A stretch of DNA of 64,000 nucleotides from an uncultured Bacteroidales bacterium (GTDB taxonomy: Bacteria; Bacteroidota; Bacteroidia; Bacteroidales; UBA932): positions 186,001-250,000 of the forward strand of contig CAMQDS010000001.1 in NCBI GenBank assembly GCA_946999645.1. The letters are read 5' to 3'. The notes below the pieces were generated by a model. That model was given only the letters and a program-made list of their open reading frames with translations. It did not search any database and was not told the origin of the DNA. Both the position numbers and the translations under genes were made by a program. Below are positions 1 through 7,141 of this stretch, one piece after another (position 1 is the first letter of the stretch; the number at the start of each line of letters is the position of its first letter).

Positions 1-98
1 TAGCAGCTTATAACAACGAGGGTGGTGCATTTAAGAGAAAGGAAGACATGCACAAGATGGCAGAAGCTAACAAGGCATTTGCTCACTTCCGTTTTTAA
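1..98 (+). CDS. rpsG: 30S ribosomal protein S7, C-terminal end (partial)
   Basis: Reading from base 3, the frame gives the last 31 residues of a small-subunit S7 protein, ending in AEANKAFAHFRF and a TAA stop at 96-98. The KRKEDMHKMAEANKAFAHFR tail is the typical S7 C-terminus, which lies near the ribosomal E site. The 5' part is outside the window. fusA follows after 12 bases, so this is the usual rpsG-fusA order of the str operon. Confidence 0.93.
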   Translation, partial: AAYNNEGGAFKRKEDMHKMAEANKAFAHFRF

Positions 99-110
99 TA
101 TTTCAGTCTA

Positions 111-2231
111 ATGGCAAAAAGAGATCTTAAATTTACACGTAACATCGGCATCATGGCTCATATCGATGCCGGTAAGACTACTACATCCGAGCGTATCCTT
201 TACTACACCGGAAAAACCCACAAAATAGGTGAGGTTCACGAAGGTGCTGCAACTATGGACTGGATGGTCCAGGAGCAGGAACGCGGTATTACTATTACTT
301 CTGCTGCTACAACAGCATTCTGGCATTACAACAATGAAGTATATCAGATTAACTTGATAGATACTCCGGGTCACGTTGATTTTACCGTAGAGGTAGAACG
401 TTCACTCAGGGTACTTGACGGAACAATCGCTACATTCTGTGCTGTAGGTCGTGTTCAGCCTCAGTCTGAGACAGTCTGGAGGCAGGCAGACAAATACGGA
501 GTGCCTAAGATTGCATATGTAAACAAAATGGATCGCGTTGGTGCAGACTTCCTTGCTTGCGTTGAAGAAATGCATACAAAACTTGGTGCCAATGCTGTTC
601 CTATCTGTCTTCCAATCGGTTCTGAAGATAAATTAAAAGGTATCGTAGATCTTATTGCAAGAAAAGCTATTGTTTATGACAACAACAGTGATGCTCTTGT
701 AAACTATAAGATAGAAGACGTACCTGCTGATATGGTAGACGATGTTGAGAAGTGGAGAGATAAACTGGTTGAGGCTGCTGCTGAGTGTGATGAAGCCTTG
801 ATGGAAAAGTATTTTGAAAATCCTGAATCAATTACTGAAGATGAAATTATAGCAGCTTTGCGTAAAGGAACTATTGCAATGCAACTTGTTCCTGCCTGCT
901 GCGGTTCTTCATTCAAAAACAAGGGTGTACAATTCCTCCTCGATGCAGTTATGCGTTACCTTCCATCTCCGCTTGACAAAGGCGTTGTAGTAGGTACAGA
1001 CCCTAATACAGGAAACGAAGTAGACCTTCAGCCTTCTGCTGATGCTCCTTTCTGTGCTCTTGTATTCAAGATTGCAACTGACCCTTTTGTAGGTCGTTTG
1101 GCATTCATGAGAGTTTATTCAGGTCGTGTTGATGCAGGTTCATATGTATTCAATACACGTACAAACAAGAAAGAAAGAATTTCACGTCTTTTCCAAATGC
1201 ACTCAAATCATCAGAATCCTATAGATTTTGTTGAAGCAGGTGATATTTGTGCTGCAGTTGGTTTTAAGGACCTTCGTACAGGTGATACAATCTGCAATGA
1301 GAATAATCCTATTGTATTGGAATCCATGGAATTCCCAGATCCTGTTATCGGTATCGCAGTTGAACCAAAGACTCAGAACGATCTTGAAAAACTTGGAATC
1401 GCACTTGCAAAATTAGCTGAAGAGGATCCTACCTTTACTGTTAAATCAGACCATGAAACAGGTCAGACAGTTATTAGTGGTATGGGTGAACTTCACCTTG
1501 ATATCATTGTAGACCGTCTTCGTCGTGAATTCAATGTAGAAATTAACCAGGGTGCTCCTCAGGTTAATTACAAGGAAGCAATTACCCAGACCGTTCAGCA
1601 TCGTGAACTGTTCAAGAAACAGTCCGGTGGTCGTGGTAAGTTTGCCGATATTATAGTTGAAATTGGACCAGCAGATGAAGGAGTATCTGGATTGCAGTTT
1701 GACAACCAGGTTAAGGGTGGTAACGTTCCTAAGGAATTTATACCTTGTGTTCAGAAAGGCTTTGAGTCAGCAATGGCAAACGGTGTTCTTGCTGGGTATG
1801 AGGTTCAGTCTTTGAAAGTTACCCTACTCGATGGTTCATTCCACCCTGTAGACTCAGATCAGTTATCTTTCGAGATTGCTGCAAGATTAGCCTTCCGCCA
1901 TGCTTGTCCTAAAGCTAAGCCTGTTCTTCTTGAGCCTATTATGAATTTGGAGGTTGTTACTCCAGAAGAATATATGGGTGATATAGTAGGTGACCTTAAC
2001 CGTCGTCGCGGTCAGATAAATGCAATGGATACTACTTCTAACGGAGCCAGAATTATCCGTGCATTTGTACCTCTATCAGAGCAGTTTGGTTATGTAACTG
2101 TATTGAGAACACTTTCATCAGGTCGTGCAACAAGCACAATGAGTTTTGACCATTATTCAGAGGTTCCTTCAAGCCTTGCTAAGGATATCATTGAGAAGAG
2201 TGGGTACAAACTTTCTGATGATGATGAGTAG
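111..2231 (+). CDS. fusA: Translation elongation factor G
   Basis: EF-G is the cytoplasmic GTPase that drives ribosomal translocation and, with RRF, ribosome recycling. The protein has 706 residues, the normal family length. The G domain is complete: P-loop AHIDAGKTTT near residue 18, DTPGHVDF near 85 and NKMD near 139, followed by domains II to V with the GRGKFA motif of domain IV. The ATG at 111 is 12 bases after the rpsG stop, and rpsJ follows 31 bases after the stop, so the three genes form one ribosomal operon. Nothing in it looks degenerate. Bacteroidota can carry a second EF-G paralogue; the context between rpsG and rpsJ supports this being the housekeeping copy. Confidence 0.97.
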   Translation: MAKRDLKFTRNIGIMAHIDAGKTTTSERILYYTGKTHKIGEVHEGAATMDWMVQEQERGITITSAATTAFWHYNNEVYQINLIDTPGHVDFTVEVERSLRVLDGTIATFCAVGRVQPQSETVWRQADKYGVPKIAYVNKMDRVGADFLACVEEMHTKLGANAVPICLPIGSEDKLKGIVDLIARKAIVYDNNSDALVNYKIEDVPADMVDDVEKWRDKLVEAAAECDEALMEKYFENPESITEDEIIAALRKGTIAMQLVPACCGSSFKNKGVQFLLDAVMRYLPSPLDKGVVVGTDPNTGNEVDLQPSADAPFCALVFKIATDPFVGRLAFMRVYSGRVDAGSYVFNTRTNKKERISRLFQMHSNHQNPIDFVEAGDICAAVGFKDLRTGDTICNENNPIVLESMEFPDPVIGIAVEPKTQNDLEKLGIALAKLAEEDPTFTVKSDHETGQTVISGMGELHLDIIVDRLRREFNVEINQGAPQVNYKEAITQTVQHRELFKKQSGGRGKFADIIVEIGPADEGVSGLQFDNQVKGGNVPKEFIPCVQKGFESAMANGVLAGYEVQSLKVTLLDGSFHPVDSDQLSFEIAARLAFRHACPKAKPVLLEPIMNLEVVTPEEYMGDIVGDLNRRRGQINAMDTTSNGARIIRAFVPLSEQFGYVTVLRTLSSGRATSTMSFDHYSEVPSSLAKDIIEKSGYKLSDDDE

Positions 2232-2262
2232 TAATAATTTATAAACGGTAAACAATATTGAT

Positions 2263-2568
2263 ATGAGTCAGAAAATAAGAATAAAACTCAAATCATTCGA
2301 TCATATGCTGCTCGATAAGTCAGCAAAGAAGATCGCTGAAACAGTGCTTGCTACCGGTGCAAAGGTTTGTGGTCCTATTCCACTTCCAAGTAACAAAAAA
2401 ATCTTCACTGTAAACAGATCTACCTTTGTAAACAAGAAGTCACGTGAGCAGTTCGAATTGAATTCATACTGCAGACTCTTAGATATCGACGATTCTAATG
2501 CAAAGACAGTCGATTCTTTGATGAAACTTGAGCTTCCTTCAGGAGTAGAAGTCGAAATTAAAGTCTGA
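2263..2568 (+). CDS. rpsJ: 30S ribosomal protein S10
   Basis: A 101-residue protein with the S10 fold signature: MSQKIRIKLKSFDHMLLD at the start, GPIPLPSNK in the middle loop and KLELPSGVEVEIKV at the end. S10 is part of the 30S head and is also the NusE antitermination factor. It is cotranscribed with fusA. In many bacteria, including many Bacteroidales, rpsJ opens the long S10-spc ribosomal cluster (rplC, rplD and so on). Here it is followed directly by a strong hairpin terminator and a tRNA, so the operon ends after rpsJ. Confidence 0.97.
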   Translation: MSQKIRIKLKSFDHMLLDKSAKKIAETVLATGAKVCGPIPLPSNKKIFTVNRSTFVNKKSREQFELNSYCRLLDIDDSNAKTVDSLMKLELPSGVEVEIKV

Positions 2569-2573
2569 AACTT

Positions 2574-2604
2574 TTTGTAGAAAATTCAAAAAGTGTTATA
2601 TTTG
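2574..2604 (+). promoter_or_regulatory. Bacteroidetes-type promoter for the CAU tRNA
   Basis: TTTG at 2574-2577 and TATATTTG at 2597-2604 are separated by 19 bases, a full match to the Bacteroidetes primary-sigma consensus TTTG-N19-TAnnTTTG. The expected start, about 5-10 bases downstream, lies about 25 bases before the tRNA. The promoter abuts the terminator hairpin of rpsJ, whose left arm begins at 2605. Confidence 0.7.
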
Positions 2605-2633
2605 CAAAGTGGGATTTTTCCCACTTTGTTTTT
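2605..2633 (+). terminator. Rho-independent terminator after rpsJ
   Basis: A perfect 10-bp stem, CAAAGTGGGA (2605-2614) with TCCCACTTTG (2619-2628), closes a TTTT loop and is followed by five T residues (2629-2633). It starts 37 bases after the rpsJ stop. It sits between the tRNA promoter and the tRNA, so transcripts started at that promoter begin inside or just after the left arm and would not form the full hairpin. Confidence 0.8.
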
Positions 2634-2634
2634 G

Positions 2635-2708
2635 GGTCCCATAGCTCAGTTGGTTAGAGCATCTGACTCATAATCAGGGGGTCACAGGATCATGCCCTGT
2701 TGGGACCA
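2635..2708 (+). tRNA. tRNA with anticodon CAU (elongator Met-like)
   Basis: A full cloverleaf can be drawn: acceptor GGTCCCA (2635-2641) with TGGGACC (2701-2707), D arm GCTC/GAGC, anticodon stem TCTGA/TCAGG around loop CTCATAA (anticodon CAT), T stem ACAGG/CCTGT and discriminator A at 2708. CCA is not encoded. The G1:C72 pair and the lack of a GGG/CCC anticodon stem exclude the initiator. The D arm and anticodon loop resemble elongator tRNA-Met; a lysidine-modified tRNA-Ile cannot be ruled out. The T loop reads ATCATGC instead of the usual TTCRANY. Confidence 0.88.
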
Positions 2709-2710
2709 CA

Positions 2711-2744
2711 AAAGCCAAGGTTGTAATCGCAATCTTGGCTTTTT
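2711..2744 (+). terminator. Terminator after the CAU tRNA
   Basis: A 13-bp stem with one G-T pair, AAAGCCAAGGTTG (2711-2723) with CAATCTTGGCTTT (2730-2742), closes loop TAATCG and runs into a T tract. It begins two bases after the tRNA and is 17 bases from the convergent crcB stop. Confidence 0.8.
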
Positions 2745-2760
2745 GTATACTATAAGTTAA

Positions 2761-3126
2761 TTATTTCATTAGTTTGGAACCAAGAATAATTCCAATCCAT
2801 GCAAAAAGCACACATATAATTACACTGCCAACAATATACAAAAATGCTTCTCCTATTTTCCCTTCCTGAATAAGTGTTACTGATCTGACAGAATATGTGG
2901 AAAATGTAGTAAATGCTCCGCAAAGACCCATTGAAAGAAATAATTGAAAAGTCCCAGATGAACAAGTTCCGGTAATTATGCCTAAAACAAATGAACCTAT
3001 CATATTAACCAAAAAGATTGTGATTGTTCCACTAAAATCCATGGTTTGACTTATAAGTACTGCTGCATATCTAAGACAAGCTCCTAATGCACCGCCAAGT
3101 GCTATAGCTATGAAATTTTTAAACAT
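2761..3126 (-). CDS. crcB: Fluoride exporter CrcB/Fluc
   Basis: CrcB/Fluc proteins are small inner-membrane dual-topology fluoride channels that keep cytoplasmic fluoride low. This 121-residue protein has four hydrophobic segments and the family motifs GGALGACLRY near residue 14 and GLCGAFTTFSTYS near residue 73, where the TTFSTYS stretch lines the pore. The start at 3126 is 11 bases after the miaA stop on the same strand, so it is probably cotranscribed with miaA. No fluoride riboswitch was recognised upstream. Confidence 0.92.
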   Translation of the reverse strand: MFKNFIAIALGGALGACLRYAAVLISQTMDFSGTITIFLVNMIGSFVLGIITGTCSSGTFQLFLSMGLCGAFTTFSTYSVRSVTLIQEGKIGEAFLYIVGSVIICVLFAWIGIILGSKLMK

Positions 3127-3137
3127 AAATAGAGATT

Positions 3138-4148
3138 TTATGGTTTAACCCAATGGATATTTAAGCCGTCACGTTCCATTCCTCGAAACCAGGTCATTTG
3201 GCGTTTTGCAAATTGGTGGATTGCATTAGTAAGCAGAATTTTCATTTCATCATATGAAATGACGCCCATTATATAGTTGGTAATGTATTTATATTCAAGA
3301 CCATAGTAGATAAGATTTTCTGCAGGAACACCATCTCTAATAAGCCCTCTGACTTCTTCTATCATTCCTTCATCAATCCTTTTGTCAAATCTTTCATCAA
3401 TTCTTCTTACACGCTCTTCTCTTGAAACCAATGTGCCTATATAGAAGGTATTTTTAGGTAAAATATATGTTCGTTCTATAGATACATCACTATTATCTTC
3501 ATACATAGCTACTTCTAAGGCTCTTATAACTCTTCTTGTAGATTGAAGGGTGCCTTCGGATGTATTAGGTCGCATTTTGAGCAACATATTACGAAGTTCT
3601 ATAGGGCTTTTTTGCTGGAGAGAGTTGCGTAAATCATAATCTGGGGGTATAGAGGGAAGCATATATCCACATGTCGCTGCTTCTATATAAAGACCTGAAC
3701 CTCCGCACAATATAGGAATGTTACCCCTGTTGATTATCTCTTTGTATGAGTTTTCAAAATCTCTTTGGTAGTCATAAATAGAGTATTTTTCTCCTGCCTT
3801 TGCAATATCTATTAGATGATAAGGAATGTTGTCATATTCTTCTAAATCTTTTCCTGTACCAATGTCCATTCCCTTATAAACCTGCCTTGAGTCGGCAGAT
3901 ATAATTTCTGCACTTATAGGATTAACCTCTTTTTTATGTCTTATATTGGATATTTCTTTTGCCAACCTCACAGCATATTTGGTCTTTCCTGAAGCAGTAG
4001 GACCGAGTACGCAAATAAGGTCAATTTCTTTTTGTTCAAAAGAATTTACAATTTCCTGTATATCGATATTCTCGGCATCTGGAAGTTTTGCTATCTCTGG
4101 TATACCAGGCCTGTTATCTAATAATACCGTTCTATTCAGTTTACCCAT
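3138..4148 (-). CDS. miaA: tRNA dimethylallyltransferase
   Basis: MiaA transfers a dimethylallyl group to A37 of tRNAs that read UNN codons. The P-loop GPTASGKT lies at residues 49-56, followed by SADSRQVYKGMDIGTGK and later TRRVIRALE and QFAKRQMTWFRGM, all family hallmarks. At 336 residues it is longer than the usual roughly 300 because of an N-terminal extension of about 43 residues before the beta strand leading to the P-loop, plus a short insert before SADSRQVY. No ATG, GTG or TTG lies between 4148 and the P-loop, so the extension appears genuine. A -7 box (4153-4160) sits only four bases before the ATG. Confidence 0.93.
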   Translation of the reverse strand: MGKLNRTVLLDNRPGIPEIAKLPDAENIDIQEIVNSFEQKEIDLICVLGPTASGKTKYAVRLAKEISNIRHKKEVNPISAEIISADSRQVYKGMDIGTGKDLEEYDNIPYHLIDIAKAGEKYSIYDYQRDFENSYKEIINRGNIPILCGGSGLYIEAATCGYMLPSIPPDYDLRNSLQQKSPIELRNMLLKMRPNTSEGTLQSTRRVIRALEVAMYEDNSDVSIERTYILPKNTFYIGTLVSREERVRRIDERFDKRIDEGMIEEVRGLIRDGVPAENLIYYGLEYKYITNYIMGVISYDEMKILLTNAIHQFAKRQMTWFRGMERDGLNIHWVKP

Positions 4149-4152
4149 ACGA

Positions 4153-4160
4153 CAAAGTTA
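4153..4160 (-). promoter_or_regulatory. -7 promoter element of miaA
   Basis: On the minus strand this reads TAACTTTG, matching TAnnTTTG. It ends four bases before the miaA ATG, so the mRNA would be leaderless or nearly so. No convincing -33 TTTG was seen at the expected distance. Confidence 0.4.
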
Positions 4161-4172
4161 AGATTTTTATGG

Positions 4173-4180
4173 TATCTTTG
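4173..4180 (+). promoter_or_regulatory. -7 promoter element of smpB
   Basis: TATCTTTG matches TAnnTTTG and lies 19 bases before the smpB ATG. The region is a short divergent promoter shared with miaA. No clear -33 element was found. Confidence 0.45.
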
Positions 4181-4199
4181 TGATAATAAAAAATCAATA

Positions 4200-4655
4200 A
4201 TGGCAAAAGAAAAAAGCAGAGTACAGATAAGTAACAGGAGGGCTTCGTTTGATTATTTATTTATAGAAACCTACACAGCCGGAATTGTGCTTGTAGGAAC
4301 TGAAATAAAGTCTATACGAGCAGGAAAAGCCTCTCTTACAGACGCATTCTGCTATTTCGACAATAGAGGGCAACTCTATGTGAAGGGAATGAATATAGCC
4401 CAATATTTTTGGGGGTCATGGGGTCAGCATGAGCCAGCAAGAGATCGCAAACTTCTGCTTACAAAAAGGGAACTTCTGCGTCTTCGTCAGGCAGTGCGGC
4501 AAAAAGGTCTTACTATAGTGGCTACAAAAATGTATATTTCTGATAATGGCTATGCAAAAGTGCAGATAGCTCTCGCCAAGGGTAAGAAAGATTATGATAA
4601 ACGTCAGTCTATAAAAGAAAAAGATATACGCAGGGAAATGGAAAGGGAAGATTAA
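4200..4655 (+). CDS. smpB: SsrA-binding protein SmpB
   Basis: SmpB binds tmRNA and brings it to stalled ribosomes for trans-translation. The 151-residue protein shows the family pattern: NRRASFDYLFIETYTAGIVL near the start, GTEIKSIRAGKASLTDAF, HEPARDRKLLL, and the basic C-terminal tail KGKKDYDKRQSIKEKDIRRE that enters the decoding centre. Length and order are normal. It is divergent from miaA and separated by 48 bases from the downstream peptidase gene. Confidence 0.96.
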   Translation: MAKEKSRVQISNRRASFDYLFIETYTAGIVLVGTEIKSIRAGKASLTDAFCYFDNRGQLYVKGMNIAQYFWGSWGQHEPARDRKLLLTKRELLRLRQAVRQKGLTIVATKMYISDNGYAKVQIALAKGKKDYDKRQSIKEKDIRREMERED

Positions 4656-4703
4656 CTCCTGATAAAATCCATTAGAAATAGTAATTTACAAAAACAAAAT
4701 AAG

Positions 4704-7136
4704 ATGTGCAGGTCTCTTAAAACAATATCATCTGTTATTATTGCAGTAGTTTGCTCATTTTCAGTATTATACGCAGCAAATTCTGATAAATATGCCAATA
4801 CTCCTAATTATGAATTGGCATCCCGCTTTTCAGCCAAAAGAGTAAGTCAAATGGTCTTTTCTACACGTATTAGACCTATTTGGTTTAAAAATTCCAATAA
4901 GTTCTGGTATAAGTGGACTACATCAGAGGGTTCAAAATACTATATCGTAGATCCTGAAAAAGGCAAGAAAACGGAAATATTTGATATGGAAAGACTTGCA
5001 ATGCAACTTACCAATACGATAAGAGATCCGTTCGATGCACGTCATATTCCATTTAGAAACTTGGAACTGAGAGATGACAAGGTTTTCACCTTTGAGATAA
5101 AGAGTACCATTGACACTGTAGATAAAAAAGATTCTACCAAGACAGTAAAAAAAATATTTCGTTTTGAATATGATTTAAAGTCTAAAGAATTAAGGCAAAT
5201 TAAAGAAAGAGAAGAAATTTATCCTGAATGGGCATCAATATCTCCTGACGGAAAAATAGGTGTCTTTGTTAAAGGATCTAATCTATTCTATATGGATACG
5301 GTTAATTTGAAAAAAGCCATTAAAAATTCAAAAGACAGTACACTTATAGAACATAGACTCACAAAGGACGGTTTCATGGAATTTAGTTGGGGAACCAATA
5401 ACTATCGTGGCAATACTGAAGAGGATAGCACCAAAAGATTTGCACCTGATATTGTATGGTCTCCTGATTCAAAGCACTTTGCAACTATGAAATGGGATAT
5501 GAGGCCAGTAAAAAATCTTTGGGTTATCAATTCTGTGGCAAAGCCAAGGCCTACATTGCAAACTTATAAGTATCAAATGCCTGGAGAACCTGGACCTAAA
5601 GGATATTTGTATGTCTTTTCAATGCCTGATGGCAAGGCGTCAAATGTAGCAATTCAAACATACAAAGACCAGGATGTTAATCTCTTATATGCCAAGCCAT
5701 TGCAAGGAGATGTATCTTTGGATTATAGACCTGAACGTTGGTTAGGCGATGAAAATAGTTTTTGGCTGTATAGAATTAGCAGAGATATAAAAAAAGTAGA
5801 TTTGTGTAGGGTGGATATAGGAGCAGACTCGGTAAAGACCGTAATCAAAGAACGTCTTAATACTTATGTAGAGTTTCGTTCTCCTCATATTTTGAAAAAC
5901 GGAAATATAATATTTTGGTCTGAGAGAAATGGTTGGGCAAATCTTTATCTTTTTGACAAAAATGGAAAACTATTGAAAAATCTTACAGAAGGGGCTTTTC
6001 ATGTTGAGGATGTGCTTTCTGTTACTGACAACAATATAATTTTTAGTGCATGTGGAGTTGAAAAGGATGAAAATCCCTATCAAATGCACACCTATAGTGT
6101 ACCTATATCTGGTGGAACGCCTAAATTGCTTGATATAGAAGATATGGACGTATTATCTTATCCGAGTTTTGATGGAAAATATATTGTTGCCAATTATTCT
6201 CGTGTAGATTATGCGCCTGCTGTTGCTCTTTTCCAAACATCTAATGGCAAACAAATAATGGATTTGGAAGAGGCTGACTTATCCCTGCTTATAAATGCTG
6301 GATATAAGTTCCCGGAACGCTTCAAAGTAAAGGCTGCTGACGGAGTTACAGACTTATATGGAGTTATGTATAAACCATATGATTTTGACTCTACAAAAGT
6401 GTATCCTATCGCTGATTATGTTTACCCAGGGCCACAGGTTGAGGCAAACAACATATCATGGAGCAAAAATTTCACAAGAACTGATCGTCTTGCTCAAATA
6501 GGAATGATTGTTATTACAGTCGGTAATAGGGGAGGACATCCGAATCGTTCTAAATGGTATCATAATTATGGCTATGGCAATCTAAGAGATTATGGCTTAG
6601 AAGACCAGAAGTACGCAATTCAGCAGTTGGGAGCAAGGTATCCATTTATAGATCTTAGCAGGGTTGGTATTCACGGTCATTCAGGCGGCGGATTTATGTC
6701 TACGGCTGCAATTTTGAAATATCCGGACTTTTTCAAAGTCGCTGTATCGTGTGCAGGTAACCATGATAATAGTATATACAATAGGTGGTGGAGCGAACAG
6801 CACCATGGTATTTTGGAAAAAATAAATAAGGGAGATACAACTTTTGTCTACAAAATAGATACTAATCAAGAACTTGCAAAGAACCTTAAAGGTCATCTTA
6901 TGCTATGGACTGGAGATATTGATGATAATGTAAATCCAGCAAATACCATAAGGGTCGTTGATGCACTTATTAGGGCAAATAAACGTTTTGACCTTATGGT
7001 ACTTCCTGGACAAAGACATGGTTTCGGAAGCATGAATGAATACTTCTTTTGGCGTATGGCTGACTACTATGCCGAGTGGCTGCTTGGTAACAGCAACAGA
7101 GGTCAAGTAGATATTATTCAGATGAATAATGATTAA
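4704..7136 (+). CDS. Secreted S9 family peptidase (DPP IV-like)
   Basis: An 810-residue serine peptidase. An N-terminal hydrophobic segment (about residues 8-25) looks like a signal peptide, so the enzyme should be periplasmic. Residues from about 90 to 530 form a WD/DPP IV-type beta-propeller, followed by an alpha/beta-hydrolase domain. The catalytic triad can be placed at Ser660 in GHSGGG, Asp740 in GDIDDNV and His772 in GQRHGFG. Dipeptidyl peptidases of this family release X-Pro or X-Ala dipeptides, but the nucleophile elbow here is GHSGGG rather than the classic GWSYGG, so exact specificity is open. It converges with the efflux pump gene with only five bases between them. Confidence 0.88.
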   Translation: MCRSLKTISSVIIAVVCSFSVLYAANSDKYANTPNYELASRFSAKRVSQMVFSTRIRPIWFKNSNKFWYKWTTSEGSKYYIVDPEKGKKTEIFDMERLAMQLTNTIRDPFDARHIPFRNLELRDDKVFTFEIKSTIDTVDKKDSTKTVKKIFRFEYDLKSKELRQIKEREEIYPEWASISPDGKIGVFVKGSNLFYMDTVNLKKAIKNSKDSTLIEHRLTKDGFMEFSWGTNNYRGNTEEDSTKRFAPDIVWSPDSKHFATMKWDMRPVKNLWVINSVAKPRPTLQTYKYQMPGEPGPKGYLYVFSMPDGKASNVAIQTYKDQDVNLLYAKPLQGDVSLDYRPERWLGDENSFWLYRISRDIKKVDLCRVDIGADSVKTVIKERLNTYVEFRSPHILKNGNIIFWSERNGWANLYLFDKNGKLLKNLTEGAFHVEDVLSVTDNNIIFSACGVEKDENPYQMHTYSVPISGGTPKLLDIEDMDVLSYPSFDGKYIVANYSRVDYAPAVALFQTSNGKQIMDLEEADLSLLINAGYKFPERFKVKAADGVTDLYGVMYKPYDFDSTKVYPIADYVYPGPQVEANNISWSKNFTRTDRLAQIGMIVITVGNRGGHPNRSKWYHNYGYGNLRDYGLEDQKYAIQQLGARYPFIDLSRVGIHGHSGGGFMSTAAILKYPDFFKVAVSCAGNHDNSIYNRWWSEQHHGILEKINKGDTTFVYKIDTNQELAKNLKGHLMLWTGDIDDNVNPANTIRVVDALIRANKRFDLMVLPGQRHGFGSMNEYFFWRMADYYAEWLLGNSNRGQVDIIQMNND

Positions 7137-7141
7137 CGCCT

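Noticed and set aside
2635..2708. tRNA genes as integration sites for a mobile element
   Set aside because: No integrase, no repeated tRNA 3' end and no accessory genes next to either tRNA in the window.
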